This document shows positions 12,553-20,787 of a stretch of DNA of 38,363 nucleotides, piece by piece; within the stretch, counting starts at the first letter, position 1, and each line of letters begins with the position of its first letter. The stretch is from contig JALFTO010000092.1 of the NCBI GenBank assembly GCA_022779165.1, forward strand, positions 1 to 38,363. The letters run 5' to 3'. Under the pieces are notes generated by a model, which saw only the letters and a list, made by a program, of their open reading frames with translations, ran no database searches and was not told the origin of the DNA. This DNA comes from Lachnospiraceae bacterium (lineage in GTDB: Bacteria; Bacillota; Clostridia; Lachnospirales; Lachnospiraceae). Position numbers and translations under genes: made by a program.

Positions 12553-13278
12553 TCATTTTATCACATGATTCAACTTCTGTAAAATCCCCATATGAATCGC
12601 CCATGCCACTTTTTCCTGATATTCCTCGGATACCAGCAATTCAGCCTCCTCACTGTTTGACAGGAAACCGCATTCCACAATAATGATGGGGGAAGATGTT
12701 TTTTTCAGCAGGTAATAACTCCCATTTGCCTTTGCTTCCCTGTGATTATTGGGATCGAGTCTCTTCACCAGGCTTCTCTGCATCATCTCCGCAGCATCCT
12801 TGCTTTCGGGGCTGTCCTTATAATAAAACACCTGGGCACCCTTCACATACTCCTCCGGATAACTGTTCTGGTGAATGCTGACAGTAATGTCAGGTTTTTC
12901 CTTCTCGATCAGCTCGATTCTTCTCTTCATATCCTGTACTTTCCTGTTTCCGCTTCCCTCGTACATAGCAGCCTCACTCTCCCGCGTCATGACCACCCTG
13001 ATATCCTGCTGTTCCAATAGCGCCTTCACTCTGAGCGCGATCTGCAGATTGATATCCATCTCTCTTGCTCCGTTGATTCCGACTTTGCCGGGATCCGTAC
13101 CGCCGTGTCCTGCATCAATTACCACACACCTGCGTTTATCTTCCTCCACATCTGTGCCTGCAGTCATCCTGACTGCCCCTTTTACGGCAAGAAAGGCGGC
13201 CATAACAAACATGACCGCCATTGCTGCAAATACAAATTCTTCCCCATACTGTGCAATTTTATTTCTGATTTCCCTCAT
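12553..13278 (-). CDS. cwlD: N-acetylmuramoyl-L-alanine amidase, CwlD-like
   Basis: Zinc amidase cutting the MurNAc-L-Ala bond; CwlD makes muramic-delta-lactam in the spore cortex. 241 residues from the ATG at 13276-13278, matching the usual CwlD length. One N-terminal anchor helix (about 14-33) is followed by the Amidase_3 domain: zinc ligands in VVIDAGHGGTDPG (His58), Glu73 in GAREMDIN, a His in TVSIHQNSYP, and the catalytic Glu in IIIVECGFLSNSEEAELL. A TTG start at 13341 would overlap the chemoreceptor gene but lacks a ribosome binding site; CGGAG precedes the ATG. Confidence 0.9.
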   Translation of the reverse strand: MREIRNKIAQYGEEFVFAAMAVMFVMAAFLAVKGAVRMTAGTDVEEDKRRCVVIDAGHGGTDPGKVGINGAREMDINLQIALRVKALLEQQDIRVVMTRESEAAMYEGSGNRKVQDMKRRIELIEKEKPDITVSIHQNSYPEEYVKGAQVFYYKDSPESKDAAEMMQRSLVKRLDPNNHREAKANGSYYLLKKTSSPIIIVECGFLSNSEEAELLVSEEYQEKVAWAIHMGILQKLNHVIK

Positions 13279-13337
13279 AACGGCTCCGGGCTTTTTTTCC
13301 AATATATGCAAAGTCTCTTCGGAAAATCCCTCTGCCG

Positions 13338-15119
13338 TCAACTGAGCTGGAATTGATCTACACGTTCCTTCAGGCGTGATGCAACTTCATCCGTGGATTT
13401 CATTACTTCCATAATCTCATTGAAACTGTTCACCATGTTGGAACTTCTCTCTGCGATATCCACAGTTCCCTGGGCTCCCTCATCCGCCGCCGTGCTGACA
13501 TCGTTCATGGACTGCACAACCCCGTCCACACTCGCAAGCAGTTCCTGTGAAATGGCACTGAAGTCCGTAACCATATCGCTCATATAAGTACAATCGGCAT
13601 CGTATGCATCCGCAATCTCAAGGAAAGCGTGGAAGCTCTTTGAAATATCACCCGAAACGAAATCAAGCAGCCGTCTGGAATTGTCCGAAAGCTTGTTCAC
13701 CGCACTCGTAACAGCGCTTGTCAACTGCTGGATCTTCTCCACAGAATCCTTGGACTGCTCTGCGAGATTCCGGATCTCATCTGCCACGACTGCAAATCCC
13801 CTGCCGGCTTCTCCGGCTCTTGCCGATTCGATAGAAGCATTCAGTGCCAACAGGTTTGTCTGCGATGTGATTGCCATAATTGCATGTGCAAGCGTCTCAA
13901 TCTCTCCTACCACCTTAGCATCCTCAAGGGCCTGCTGCAGATCTGCACTGATTTCGTTCTTGATGTTATTTGCCTTCCTCTGTCCGGCCTCTGTATCAAT
14001 CTTTGCTTTCACCGCACGTTCATGGATCTCGCCGGATCTCTCAGCACCTTCCTGTGCCTTGATCGCCATATTCTTGGATACGGTTTCGATCTCTTTGGCC
14101 ATGGTATCTACCTGCTGTGCCGACGCCGCTGTTTCTTCCATGCTTGCCGAGAGCTCCTGAGTCGTTGCGGATACATTTTCCACTTCGCTGTTCACCGCAT
14201 CAATTTCCGCCGATGCAGTCTCAACACCGTTGATCAGATTTGCACTGGCATTTCTCACCTCACCCAGCATACCGTCCACCCCGATCACAAGCTGGTTCAT
14301 CGCTCTTGCCAGATCACCGAATTCATCTTTCCTGTCCAGTCTGTGCTGGGACGCGCGCCTCGTCATATTGCCCGACTCCAGTGTACCTGCAAAACCGACC
14401 ACACTCCTCAAAGAATCCGTGATATCTCTGATAATATAAATACATATGCCGATCAATGCGATCAGAAGAACCACTCCGCTCACCAGCATGATAACGCTCC
14501 ATTTGGTTACCACAGTGTCAACTTTGGCCTCTTCTTCAGCGATCAATGCATCAATGGAATCCGTATAATTACCGGTACCGATTACCCAACCAAAAGGCTC
14601 ATACAATTTGGAATATCCTCTCTTGGGAGAAGGCACGTCCTCACCCGCCTTCGGGAACTCATAGTCGGAAAAACCGCCGTCCGGCTGCTTGCCGTTAGAG
14701 ATAATATCCTGCATGTATTTTACGCCGTTAGCATCCTGTGCATCGATACGGTTTGTCCCTTCCGTATCCTTTCCGAGCAGCACTACATTTGTTCCGTCTT
14801 CCGTATCCGCCCAGAAGTATCCGTCTTCACCATAGCGCAGTTCCCTGAGCATATCAGCTGCCTGCTGCTTTGCCTCCTCAAGCGAGCATTCACCATTCTC
14901 GTATTTCTGATTATACTGCTCCAGCATGGAGATCGCGTTTCCCACCTGTTCCTTCAGCATTTCGTCATAGTTTGTCCGCGCCTCCTCTTCCAGCGTTTCC
15001 ATTGCATTCTGACGGATCTGGCGCATCCCTGTGAAACCGCATATAAACAAGATCAGCGCTATCAGCACCCCTACGACTGTCATTACAGTCAGTTTTACCC
15101 GAACCTTTAAGTTCTTCAT
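13338..15119 (-). CDS. Methyl-accepting chemotaxis protein with a single Cache sensor
   Basis: Transmembrane chemoreceptor, 593 residues from [19 protein letters not shown]1 is at about 10-31. An extracellular sCache-type domain (about 40-190) holds [17 protein letters not shown] and [18 protein letters not shown]2 is at about 203-226, HAMP follows to about 280, then the signalling domain with the hairpin tip [25 protein letters not shown] lies nine bases before the chosen ATG; an upstream start lacks one. Cache domains often bind small organic acids or amino acids, but no ligand can be named. It follows the GH18 gene by 28 bases. Confidence 0.93.
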   Translation of the reverse strand: MKNLKVRVKLTVMTVVGVLIALILFICGFTGMRQIRQNAMETLEEEARTNYDEMLKEQVGNAISMLEQYNQKYENGECSLEEAKQQAADMLRELRYGEDGYFWADTEDGTNVVLLGKDTEGTNRIDAQDANGVKYMQDIISNGKQPDGGFSDYEFPKAGEDVPSPKRGYSKLYEPFGWVIGTGNYTDSIDALIAEEEAKVDTVVTKWSVIMLVSGVVLLIALIGICIYIIRDITDSLRSVVGFAGTLESGNMTRRASQHRLDRKDEFGDLARAMNQLVIGVDGMLGEVRNASANLINGVETASAEIDAVNSEVENVSATTQELSASMEETAASAQQVDTMAKEIETVSKNMAIKAQEGAERSGEIHERAVKAKIDTEAGQRKANNIKNEISADLQQALEDAKVVGEIETLAHAIMAITSQTNLLALNASIESARAGEAGRGFAVVADEIRNLAEQSKDSVEKIQQLTSAVTSAVNKLSDNSRRLLDFVSGDISKSFHAFLEIADAYDADCTYMSDMVTDFSAISQELLASVDGVVQSMNDVSTAADEGAQGTVDIAERSSNMVNSFNEIMEVMKSTDEVASRLKERVDQFQLS

Positions 15120-15147
15120 ACCAATACCTCCATAAAAAATATTATCA

Positions 15148-16863
15148 TTAATCGCCGTTGACATAGGCGTCGATTACGTTCCATACAGACGGTTTCTCCA
15201 GTGTGAGCTTCCATGCCGCCACACCCGCAAGATCATAGTTGCGCATCACATTTAATTTAACTTCTATGGACTGCTCGTCCTCCAGCCACACCTGATATAA
15301 TGCGCCATCCTGCTCAAACTCGCCATAATTCTGACAGGTAGCTTCGTCCCACACAGCCTGCACGCCGTGTTTACTCAAGAATGCTTCAGCACTGCCCATA
15401 CCCACTGCATCGCTGCTGACCTCACTGCCCTTCGTCTTCCAGACGCGGGTATACAGCGGAATCCCGTTGATCACCTTGTGGGAGGGTACTTCCTCCACCG
15501 TCTTCTGAATCCCGTGTTCCACATAATCAATGGATGCCACACTGCCGGCCTCTTCACTGCCGGACCAGTGCTCATCATATCCCATGATGATCACATAATC
15601 CGCTACGATTCCCTGCTCGGTCCTGTTGTAATAATCCGTATTCCCCATCGGAACATAATTGTCTACGGAAAGTACGATCCCGTTTTTCCTGCAAGGAATG
15701 GAAAGCTCCCTCAGGAACTGGACAAAATGCTCTCCCGTCTCGGGAGTCAGCTGTTCAAAATCAATGTTGATTCCGTCAATTCCAAGCCCTTTGGCACTCG
15801 TGACCAGTCCGTCGATCAGCCTCGCCCTGTTCGTCGTTGAGGATAGAACCTGATAGGAATCCACTCCTTCCCTCAGGTTATCAACCAATGCCCACACTTC
15901 CAGTCCGCGATTGTGAGCCGCCTCAACATACTCAAAGGATCCGATATTGTCAAACTGTCCATCGCTGCCATTCAAAGACATCCAGGTAGGCGAAATCACA
16001 TTGATGCCGGCCGTTCCTTCCAATACCGAACTCAGCGTGGAATTGGCCGCCGGGCTCATCACCTGATGCCATGCAAGACAGATCTTGTGATCTCTCGTAA
16101 GGCTGGTGTATTCCGGTTCCACGTAGTCTGTGACCGGTTCCTGCGATTCTGTTCTCTGATCTGTCAGCCGCTTATTCTCCACATATCCGATAATGGCATC
16201 CTCAGTCTTGACCTTGGACCACTTCTCCATCTCTTCCAATACGGTCAGCGTATCACCCTTTGACACATCCTCCAGGATATCGCTCTTAATTCCTCCCTGA
16301 AAGCGCACCTGCGTATCCTTTGTCACATCCGCAACGGTTCTGTCATCCCACTGCGTATAGATCTGCAGTCTGTTCGGTCCGGTGAATGCCTCATAGGAGA
16401 AATTCGTATATTCCTTCACATAATCGATCGCAAGGTAAAGCACCTCGCCTTCATAAAAGGAAAGAGGATACTCTCTCGTTTCCGTCCGCACCTCCTGATC
16501 ATCTCCGGCGCCTCCGCTGACGGTGTACACATCCGCACCGATCTGTGCTGTCATGATCTCTGTCGGTGTAGTATAGAGGAGAAGCCCCTCTCCCTGATCC
16601 TCATAAAATCTCGTATTAAAATACTTATGCACCGTCTCCAGTGTCAGGTAATATTCCCCGTCCCGAAGCAGTGCCCTGTCTGCAAGCCTCTCATCCTGCA
16701 ATATGATCGCCGTATCTTCTTCGCCATCTATCTCAAAATATTCATCCAGATCTGCATATTCCTTTGAATAAGAGTATTTGTCCAGTAATTTCGTCCCAAA
16801 GCATACAGCTGCAACCAAAATAATAAGGACAATTGCAACCAGCGCCGGAATTATCTTTTTCAT
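15148..16863 (-). CDS. Secreted or membrane-anchored glycoside hydrolase family 18 protein with SH3 domain
   Basis: 571 residues. An N-terminal signal or anchor helix (about 5-24) is followed by a domain resembling a copper amine oxidase-like stalk (about 45-175), an SH3-type domain (about 182-235, with [21 protein letters not shown] and IGYVENKRL), and a GH18 TIM barrel (about 258-571). The barrel has the catalytic motif [10 protein letters not shown] with Asp363, Asp368 and acid Glu370. YaaH/SleL-like members cut spore cortex or peptidoglycan between GlcNAc and muramic-delta-lactam. Position upstream of CwlD and SleB-like genes supports a wall or spore role, but the substrate is inferred. 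Confidence 0.88.
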   Translation of the reverse strand: MKKIIPALVAIVLIILVAAVCFGTKLLDKYSYSKEYADLDEYFEIDGEEDTAIILQDERLADRALLRDGEYYLTLETVHKYFNTRFYEDQGEGLLLYTTPTEIMTAQIGADVYTVSGGAGDDQEVRTETREYPLSFYEGEVLYLAIDYVKEYTNFSYEAFTGPNRLQIYTQWDDRTVADVTKDTQVRFQGGIKSDILEDVSKGDTLTVLEEMEKWSKVKTEDAIIGYVENKRLTDQRTESQEPVTDYVEPEYTSLTRDHKICLAWHQVMSPAANSTLSSVLEGTAGINVISPTWMSLNGSDGQFDNIGSFEYVEAAHNRGLEVWALVDNLREGVDSYQVLSSTTNRARLIDGLVTSAKGLGIDGINIDFEQLTPETGEHFVQFLRELSIPCRKNGIVLSVDNYVPMGNTDYYNRTEQGIVADYVIIMGYDEHWSGSEEAGSVASIDYVEHGIQKTVEEVPSHKVINGIPLYTRVWKTKGSEVSSDAVGMGSAEAFLSKHGVQAVWDEATCQNYGEFEQDGALYQVWLEDEQSIEVKLNVMRNYDLAGVAAWKLTLEKPSVWNVIDAYVNGD

Positions 16864-16893
16864 AGTTCACAGCTCCTTCCCAATCGTCCTTAT

Positions 16894-16922
16894 ATTATAC
16901 CAAACTATTTTCACACAGTCAT
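16894..16922 (-). promoter_or_regulatory. Promoter before the GH18 gene
   Basis: Minus-strand -10 TATAAT (16894-16899) and a weaker -35 ATGACT (16917-16922), spacing 17, about 30 bases before the GH18 start. It could drive the GH18-chemoreceptor-cwlD-ywlC-rpiB-upp cluster. Confidence 0.6.
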
Positions 16923-17018
16923 TATTATTTTTGACATTTTACTATAAAATTTGGCACGTTCCGCAGCAGATGTCAGCGTGAGGCTCCGTTTATCCTCTTC
17001 CGCTCCGGATCCGGCGAC

Positions 17019-17234
17019 TCAAATCTGCCGCACTCTGTCATAGTACAGCTCATCCAGCCTGCCCAATTCATCGAACACGTAATCCGGCATATACACTGCT
17101 TCTTCATTCACCATACAGGCCCATGCCACTTCCTGTGCCGAGGCTCTCTGCCCTTCCAGGTAAAGTTTTGTTCCACCTTCCACGAACCGTTCAAGCTGCT
17201 CCTCCAAACGGAACATATCTTCTTTCCGAAACAC
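17019..17234 (-). CDS. Small conserved-looking protein of unknown function, GTG start
   Basis: 71 residues starting VFRKEDMFRLEEQLE (first codon GTG, read as Met), rich in Glu, with GGTKLYLEGQ and ending LYYDRVRQI. The GTG at 17232-17234 has a perfect AGGAGG six bases upstream, which decides the start over longer in-frame readings reaching 17324. The composition looks like a real soluble protein. I do not recognise a named family; it resembles small hypothetical proteins of Lachnospiraceae from memory only. It is followed by the GH18 gene after about 155 bases and preceded by a long structured leader. Confidence 0.65.
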   Translation of the reverse strand: MFRKEDMFRLEEQLERFVEGGTKLYLEGQRASAQEVAWACMVNEEAVYMPDYVFDELGRLDELYYDRVRQI

Positions 17235-17240
17235 TTTCTC

Positions 17241-17246
17241 CCTCCT
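17241..17246 (-). promoter_or_regulatory. Ribosome binding site fixing a GTG start
   Basis: AGGAGG on the minus strand with a six-base spacer to GTG at 17232-17234. No other start codon in that frame has a comparable site. Confidence 0.75.
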
Positions 17247-17257
17247 TTCCGTTATCG

Positions 17258-17376
17258 CCTGACAGATGACCGGAATCATTCGCTCCGGTATCCCCAGGTG
17301 CTTCGGAAGGAAACCATTTCCCACGACCAGGAAAAACTGTGATATATTTTATTCCCCCGGATTTCATTTCCTTCCG
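17258..17376 (-). promoter_or_regulatory. Structured leader upstream of the small GTG-start gene
   Basis: Two inverted repeats lie just upstream of the ribosome binding site. One has perfect 10-base arms CGGAAGGAAA/TTTCCTTCCG (17304-17313 and 17367-17376) enclosing 53 bases. The second has an inner stem ACCGGA/TCCGGT (17269-17274, 17284-17289) extended outward by GGAT/ATCT and CCTG/CAGG (17258-17261, 17295-17298). No riboswitch class was recognised. Part of the stretch is also an open frame, so the pairing could be coincidental. Confidence 0.4.
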
Positions 17377-17499
17377 CAAAAGGACTATGTAAAATTGATT
17401 GGCAGAGATACCCGGACGCGCATTGTTTCATATAATATAGAAAAGATTTTACTGCAAAAATTTGAATTATAACATTAAGATGATTCATTGGAAAATTTT

Positions 17500-17665
17500 G
17501 ATGCCTGATGCAGACACATAGGCTTATAAGACTTTCCCCATACTAACCGTACGGAGAAAAAGAAGAAACTTTCCGTTTCTGGACTTAATGTAGAAGAGGC
17601 CTTTGCCTCACAGAGTTACTGCACGTGCCCCCTTTCTTTGCCGATTATCCGGAGGCATCTCTTGT
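17500..17665 (-). ncRNA. Candidate structured RNA, class unknown
   Basis: A strong minus-strand promoter (17671-17699) would start a transcript near 17664. Its 5' GATGCCT (17653-17659) pairs perfectly with AGGCATC near 17500-17506, closing about 160 bases. Inside are GAGGC/GCCTC (around 17597-17610) and ACGGA/TCCGT (around 17550-17575) hairpins. The 5' segment TGCCTCC can instead pair with GGGGGCA (around 17628-17634), so the two stems exclude each other, as in a switch. No clear terminator follows, so it may be the leader of the gene at 17019. No protein frame is convincing here. End pairing recalls 6S RNA, but I see no diagnostic sequence. Confidence 0.4.
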
Positions 17666-17670
17666 ACTTG

Positions 17671-17699
17671 ATTATATACGAAAAGTCCGATATATACAA
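17671..17699 (-). promoter_or_regulatory. Strong promoter reading into the structured region
   Basis: Minus-strand -35 TTGTAT (17694-17699) and -10 TATAAT (17671-17676) with 17 bases between. The nearest gene start downstream is 430 bases away, which is what draws attention to an RNA or long leader. Confidence 0.72.
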
Positions 17700-17748
17700 C
17701 GGTTTTTTTCTATTTCTTAAAATTTTGTGAAACTGTAAAATACTTCTA

Positions 17749-17777
17749 TTGACTTGACTATCCTTTAAGTATAATAT
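17749..17777 (+). promoter_or_regulatory. Promoter of mecA
   Basis: -35 TTGACT (17749-17754) with -10 TAATAT (17772-17777) at spacing 17; an overlapping TATAAT (17770-17775) would give spacing 15. The leader to mecA is about 75 bases. Confidence 0.7.
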
Positions 17778-17859
17778 AGAGGCAACCAAATCACAGAACA
17801 TTCAATAAACAATCTGTTTCAGCGCTTCTCAAGCGCGCTATGAGTAAGGATGTGATTAC

Positions 17860-18657
17860 ATGAAAATCGAAAAAGTAAATGACCATCAGATTCGCTGCAC
17901 ACTGACCAAAAACGATCTGGCAGACCGTGAGTTGAAGATCAGCGAACTGGCTTACGGCACAGAGAAAGCAAAAAATCTGTTTCGCGACATGATGCAGCAG
18001 GCTTCTTTCGAGTGTGGTTTTGAAGCGGAGGATATCCCTCTGATGATAGAAGCAATTCCCCTGAATTCCGAATGTATCGTTCTGATCATCACAAAGGTGG
18101 AGGATCCGGAGGAACTGGATACCCGTTTTTCCAAGTTTGCGCCTTCCGTACATGACTCTGATGACGCTTCCGTGGAAGACGAGGATTCATCCCTTTATTC
18201 TGACGGAGCCGACGATGTTCTTGACCTGTTTAAGAAAATACACGACAGCCGTTTCAAGGATGCCCTTGATGCGGAAATGGAAAAAGCTGCCAGCGAAACA
18301 TCTTCTCTCTCTTCCTTTATGAATGAGGATTCCGAGGAGATTTCCGCCCCGACCGAAAACACGGAGCTGGTCAAGATCTTTTCTTTCAGTCATTTAAATG
18401 AAGTGACACGTCTGGCACACGTACTGAAGAATTATTATGACGGGGTAAATTCCCTGTACAAAAACGAAACGGCCGGACGCTATCTCCTGCTACTTTCCAA
18501 GAGCGGACACACGCCCGAGGAATTCAACAAGGTATGCAACATCATCTCGGAATACGGGGTAAGTGAAAAGCACGCTTCCGCTTCCGGGGCTTACCTGAAT
18601 GAACACTGCGATATTATCATTTCCGATCATGCATTGCAGTCGCTGCTTCGGATCTGA
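17860..18657 (+). CDS. mecA: Adaptor protein MecA
   Basis: Adaptor that delivers substrates to the ClpC ATPase for ClpCP degradation (in Bacillus: ComK control and protein quality control). 265 residues. The N-terminal substrate-binding domain (about 1-80) starts MKIEKVNDHQIRCTLTKNDL and includes ISELAYGTEKAKNLFRDMM. An acidic low-complexity linker (about 98-170) precedes the C-terminal ClpC-binding domain (about 170-265), with FSFSHLNEVTRLAHVL and GRYLLLLSK. Single gene with its own promoter and terminator. Confidence 0.95.
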   Translation: MKIEKVNDHQIRCTLTKNDLADRELKISELAYGTEKAKNLFRDMMQQASFECGFEAEDIPLMIEAIPLNSECIVLIITKVEDPEELDTRFSKFAPSVHDSDDASVEDEDSSLYSDGADDVLDLFKKIHDSRFKDALDAEMEKAASETSSLSSFMNEDSEEISAPTENTELVKIFSFSHLNEVTRLAHVLKNYYDGVNSLYKNETAGRYLLLLSKSGHTPEEFNKVCNIISEYGVSEKHASASGAYLNEHCDIIISDHALQSLLRI

Positions 18658-18702
18658 CAAAGACCGCAGAACATTTTATGACACAATAATTCTATCAAAA
18701 GC

Positions 18703-18738
18703 AAAGGGCTGTTGCGCACAACAGCCCTTTTTGTTTTA
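18703..18738 (+). terminator. Terminator between convergent mecA and the DUF1858 gene
   Basis: Perfect 12-base-pair stem AAAGGGCTGTTG/CAACAGCCCTTT with a 4-base loop (18703-18730), followed on the plus strand by TTTTTGTTTT. The DUF1858 stop codon at 18736 abuts it, so it may serve both strands. Confidence 0.92.
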
Positions 18739-18927
18739 CAATGCACTGATCTTCTTCATCAGTTCATCAATATCCATACCATGCACCATGGCTGCCTCCT
18801 CCAGAGTCTCTGCCTGTGCGGACGGGCATCCCAGGCAATGCATTCCGGCTTCCATGAGAACCGGCGCAACGCCAGGATTGGTACGGAGCATTTCTCCTAT
18901 GGTCATATCTTTTGTGATATCTGCCAT
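18736..18927 (-). CDS. DUF1858 domain protein
   Basis: 63 residues: [20 protein letters not shown], then [20 protein letters not shown] with Cys31 and Cys34 (CxxC), and a C-terminal helix [15 protein letters not shown]. This is the DUF1858 fold, found alone or fused to hybrid-cluster and sulfur-related proteins in anaerobes; a redox or metal/persulfide role is only suggested. AAAGGAGG precedes the start. It has its own promoter. Confidence 0.9.
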   Translation of the reverse strand: MADITKDMTIGEMLRTNPGVAPVLMEAGMHCLGCPSAQAETLEEAAMVHGMDIDELMKKISAL

Positions 18928-19001
18928 TTTCTTTTCCTCCTTTATGTCATCTGTCTGTTTTCCTTATGATATATGCAATAGTATTGCCAGGAATCTAGTG
19001 T

Positions 19002-19030
19002 ATTATAATACATTCCCCCGCCAACCGCAA
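19002..19030 (-). promoter_or_regulatory. Promoter of the DUF1858 gene
   Basis: Minus-strand -35 TTGCGG (19025-19030) and -10 TATAAT (19002-19007), spacing 17, about 75 bases before the gene start. Confidence 0.6.
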
Positions 19031-19099
19031 GGGCTTGTGCACATTCACCAATACCAACTTTTTTCTGTCGGTTTGCATGTGACTTTATACAATATTTTC

Positions 19100-19163
19100 T
19101 TGTATTTTGTCGTGCAAAGTGCTAATGTAGTATATAGTGAGAACCGCCTATGCGTTCAGGCGG
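19100..19163 (+). promoter_or_regulatory. Promoter region and leader hairpin of cstA
   Basis: Two weak promoters overlap: TTGTAT (19100-19105) with TAATGT (19123-19128), spacing 17, or TTGTCG (19107-19112) with TATATA (19131-19136), spacing 18. Just after lies a perfect 6-base-pair hairpin CCGCCT/AGGCGG (19144-19149, 19158-19163) that is not followed by a T-run, so it is likely a leader element. The 300 bases between the DUF1858 gene and cstA contain nothing else coding. Confidence 0.45.
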
Positions 19164-19228
19164 AATTTCTTTCATCATTACTATATTACTTTATTACTTT
19201 TTCTTACTTTGAAAGGGGGAAATTTCAC

Positions 19229-20674
19229 ATGATCAGTTTTATTGTCTGTCTATTATTACTGATCGGCGGCTATTTTGTATATGGCAAGATAGTTGCAAAC
19301 ACCTTTGGACCCGATGACAGGGAAACACCTGCTGTCCGCCTCAATGACGGCGTTGACTACGTGGTCCTTCCTCAGTGGAAGCTGTTCCTTGTACAGCTCC
19401 TCAACATCGCAGGCCTCGGCCCGATCTTTGGTGCCCTGTCCGGAGCTCTGTGGGGACCGGTTGTGTTCCTGTGGATTACCTTTGGTACTATTTTCGCAGG
19501 AGGTGTGCATGACTATTTTTCAGGTATGCTTTCCGAACGAAACGATGGTGCCTCCATTTCCGAGATTACCGGAATTTATCTTGGAAACGGAATGAAGAAC
19601 GTAATGCGCGTTTTCAGTGTTGTTCTGCTGGTTATGGTAGGAACCGTATTTGCGGTAGGACCTGCCGGACTGATCCAGCTGCTGTTCTCCAATGCCGGAG
19701 TCACAAACGTTCTTTCCAACAAAATGTTCTGGTTGATCGTGATTCTTGTTTACTACTTTATTGCAACTTTTATTTCTATCGATAAGATCATCGGAAAGAT
19801 TTATCCGATATTCGGTATCTGCCTTATTATCATGGCAATCGGTGTTGGTTTTGGTGTGTTGACCAATTCCAATTACGTGATTCCGGAAATCTGGAGCAAC
19901 TTTACCAATATGCATCCGTCCGGAACACCGATCTGGAGCTTTATGTTTATCACAGTAGCCTGCGGCGCTATCTCCGGTTTCCATGCAACACAGTCACCTC
20001 TGATGGCACGTTGTATGAAGAGCGAGCGTCAGGGTCATACCGTATTCTACGGTGCCATGATCAGTGAAGGTGTGATCGCACTTGTCTGGGCAGCTGCCGG
20101 ATGTGCTGTTTATGATGGCGCGACACTTTTGGAAATGGGTGGTGGATGCCCTGCTACCGTATACGATATCTGCTCCAAGACGATGGGACCGATCGGACTG
20201 GTTCTGGCTATGCTCGGCGTTATCGCCTGCCCGATCACTTCCGGCGACACCGCATTCAGAAGTGCCCGTCTGGTTCTTGCCGACTGGTTTAAGATTGATC
20301 AGAAAGCGTGGGCAAACCGTCTGAAACTCTGTATCCCGGTTCTTGGTGTCGGTGCCGTTCTCGGTATCGGTAATGCACTTGGCAAGATTGATTATACTAT
20401 CATCTGGCGTTATTTCAGCTGGACAAACCAGACGTTAGCCATGATCGTTCTCTGGGCAGCCAGCATGTTCCTGTATCTGGAGAAGAAGAACTACTGGATC
20501 ACTGTAGTTCCGGCAACATTTATGAGTGCGGTTTCCATTACCTATTTCATGCTTGGCAAGGAATGCCTTGGTGCTTTCGGAATCACAACGACAGTTGCTT
20601 ATCCGGTAGGTATCATTGCTGCGATCCTCTTCCTGGGACTCTTCATTCGTGCCACAAAGAAAAAAGCGGCATAA
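19229..20674 (+). CDS. cstA: Carbon starvation protein A family transporter (short form)
   Basis: Multi-pass membrane protein of 481 residues beginning MISFIVCLLLLIGGYFVYG. CstA/BtsT relatives take up peptides or pyruvate. Family marks include the early GKIVANTFGPDDRETPA, GVDYVVLPQWKLFLVQLLNIAGLGPIFGAL in the first third, HATQSPLMARCMKSE near the middle, and ITSGDTAFRSARLVLAD. E. coli CstA is about 700 residues; the roughly 480-residue form is usual in Clostridia. The frame stays open far upstream, but GAAAGGGGGA lies before the ATG at 19229. Pyruvate as substrate would suit the nearby PFL locus but is inference. Confidence 0.93.
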   Translation: MISFIVCLLLLIGGYFVYGKIVANTFGPDDRETPAVRLNDGVDYVVLPQWKLFLVQLLNIAGLGPIFGALSGALWGPVVFLWITFGTIFAGGVHDYFSGMLSERNDGASISEITGIYLGNGMKNVMRVFSVVLLVMVGTVFAVGPAGLIQLLFSNAGVTNVLSNKMFWLIVILVYYFIATFISIDKIIGKIYPIFGICLIIMAIGVGFGVLTNSNYVIPEIWSNFTNMHPSGTPIWSFMFITVACGAISGFHATQSPLMARCMKSERQGHTVFYGAMISEGVIALVWAAAGCAVYDGATLLEMGGGCPATVYDICSKTMGPIGLVLAMLGVIACPITSGDTAFRSARLVLADWFKIDQKAWANRLKLCIPVLGVGAVLGIGNALGKIDYTIIWRYFSWTNQTLAMIVLWAASMFLYLEKKNYWITVVPATFMSAVSITYFMLGKECLGAFGITTTVAYPVGIIAAILFLGLFIRATKKKAA

Positions 20675-20703
20675 TTTTGCAGAAATAAGCATATGATCTA
20701 GTA

Positions 20704-20745
20704 ACTGCTGGCATATCTGGCAAAGGGTATGCCGGCAGTTTCATT
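20704..20745 (+). terminator. Terminator-like hairpin after cstA
   Basis: 12-base-pair stem with one G-T wobble (arms 20704-20715 and 20728-20739), followed by TTTCATT. The T-run is weak but the position 30 bases after the stop fits. Confidence 0.65.
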
Positions 20746-20787
20746 ATAAGAGAGCTTTATCATACACAGGAACCGGAGGATACAGAT

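Noticed and set aside
13884-15110. A 408-codon plus-strand frame opposite the Cache chemoreceptor
   Set aside because: Antisense shadow; composition rich in His, Cys and Arg, with no domain, while the minus strand encodes an intact chemoreceptor.
17191-17488. Two other minus-strand frames in the leader region
   Set aside because: They overlap each other and the inverted repeats, lack ribosome binding sites, and have no recognisable domain.
18599-19228. N-terminal extension of the CstA frame back to 18599
   Set aside because: It would run through the mecA end, a terminator and the DUF1858 gene. The ATG at 19229 has a good ribosome binding site and gives the family N-terminus.
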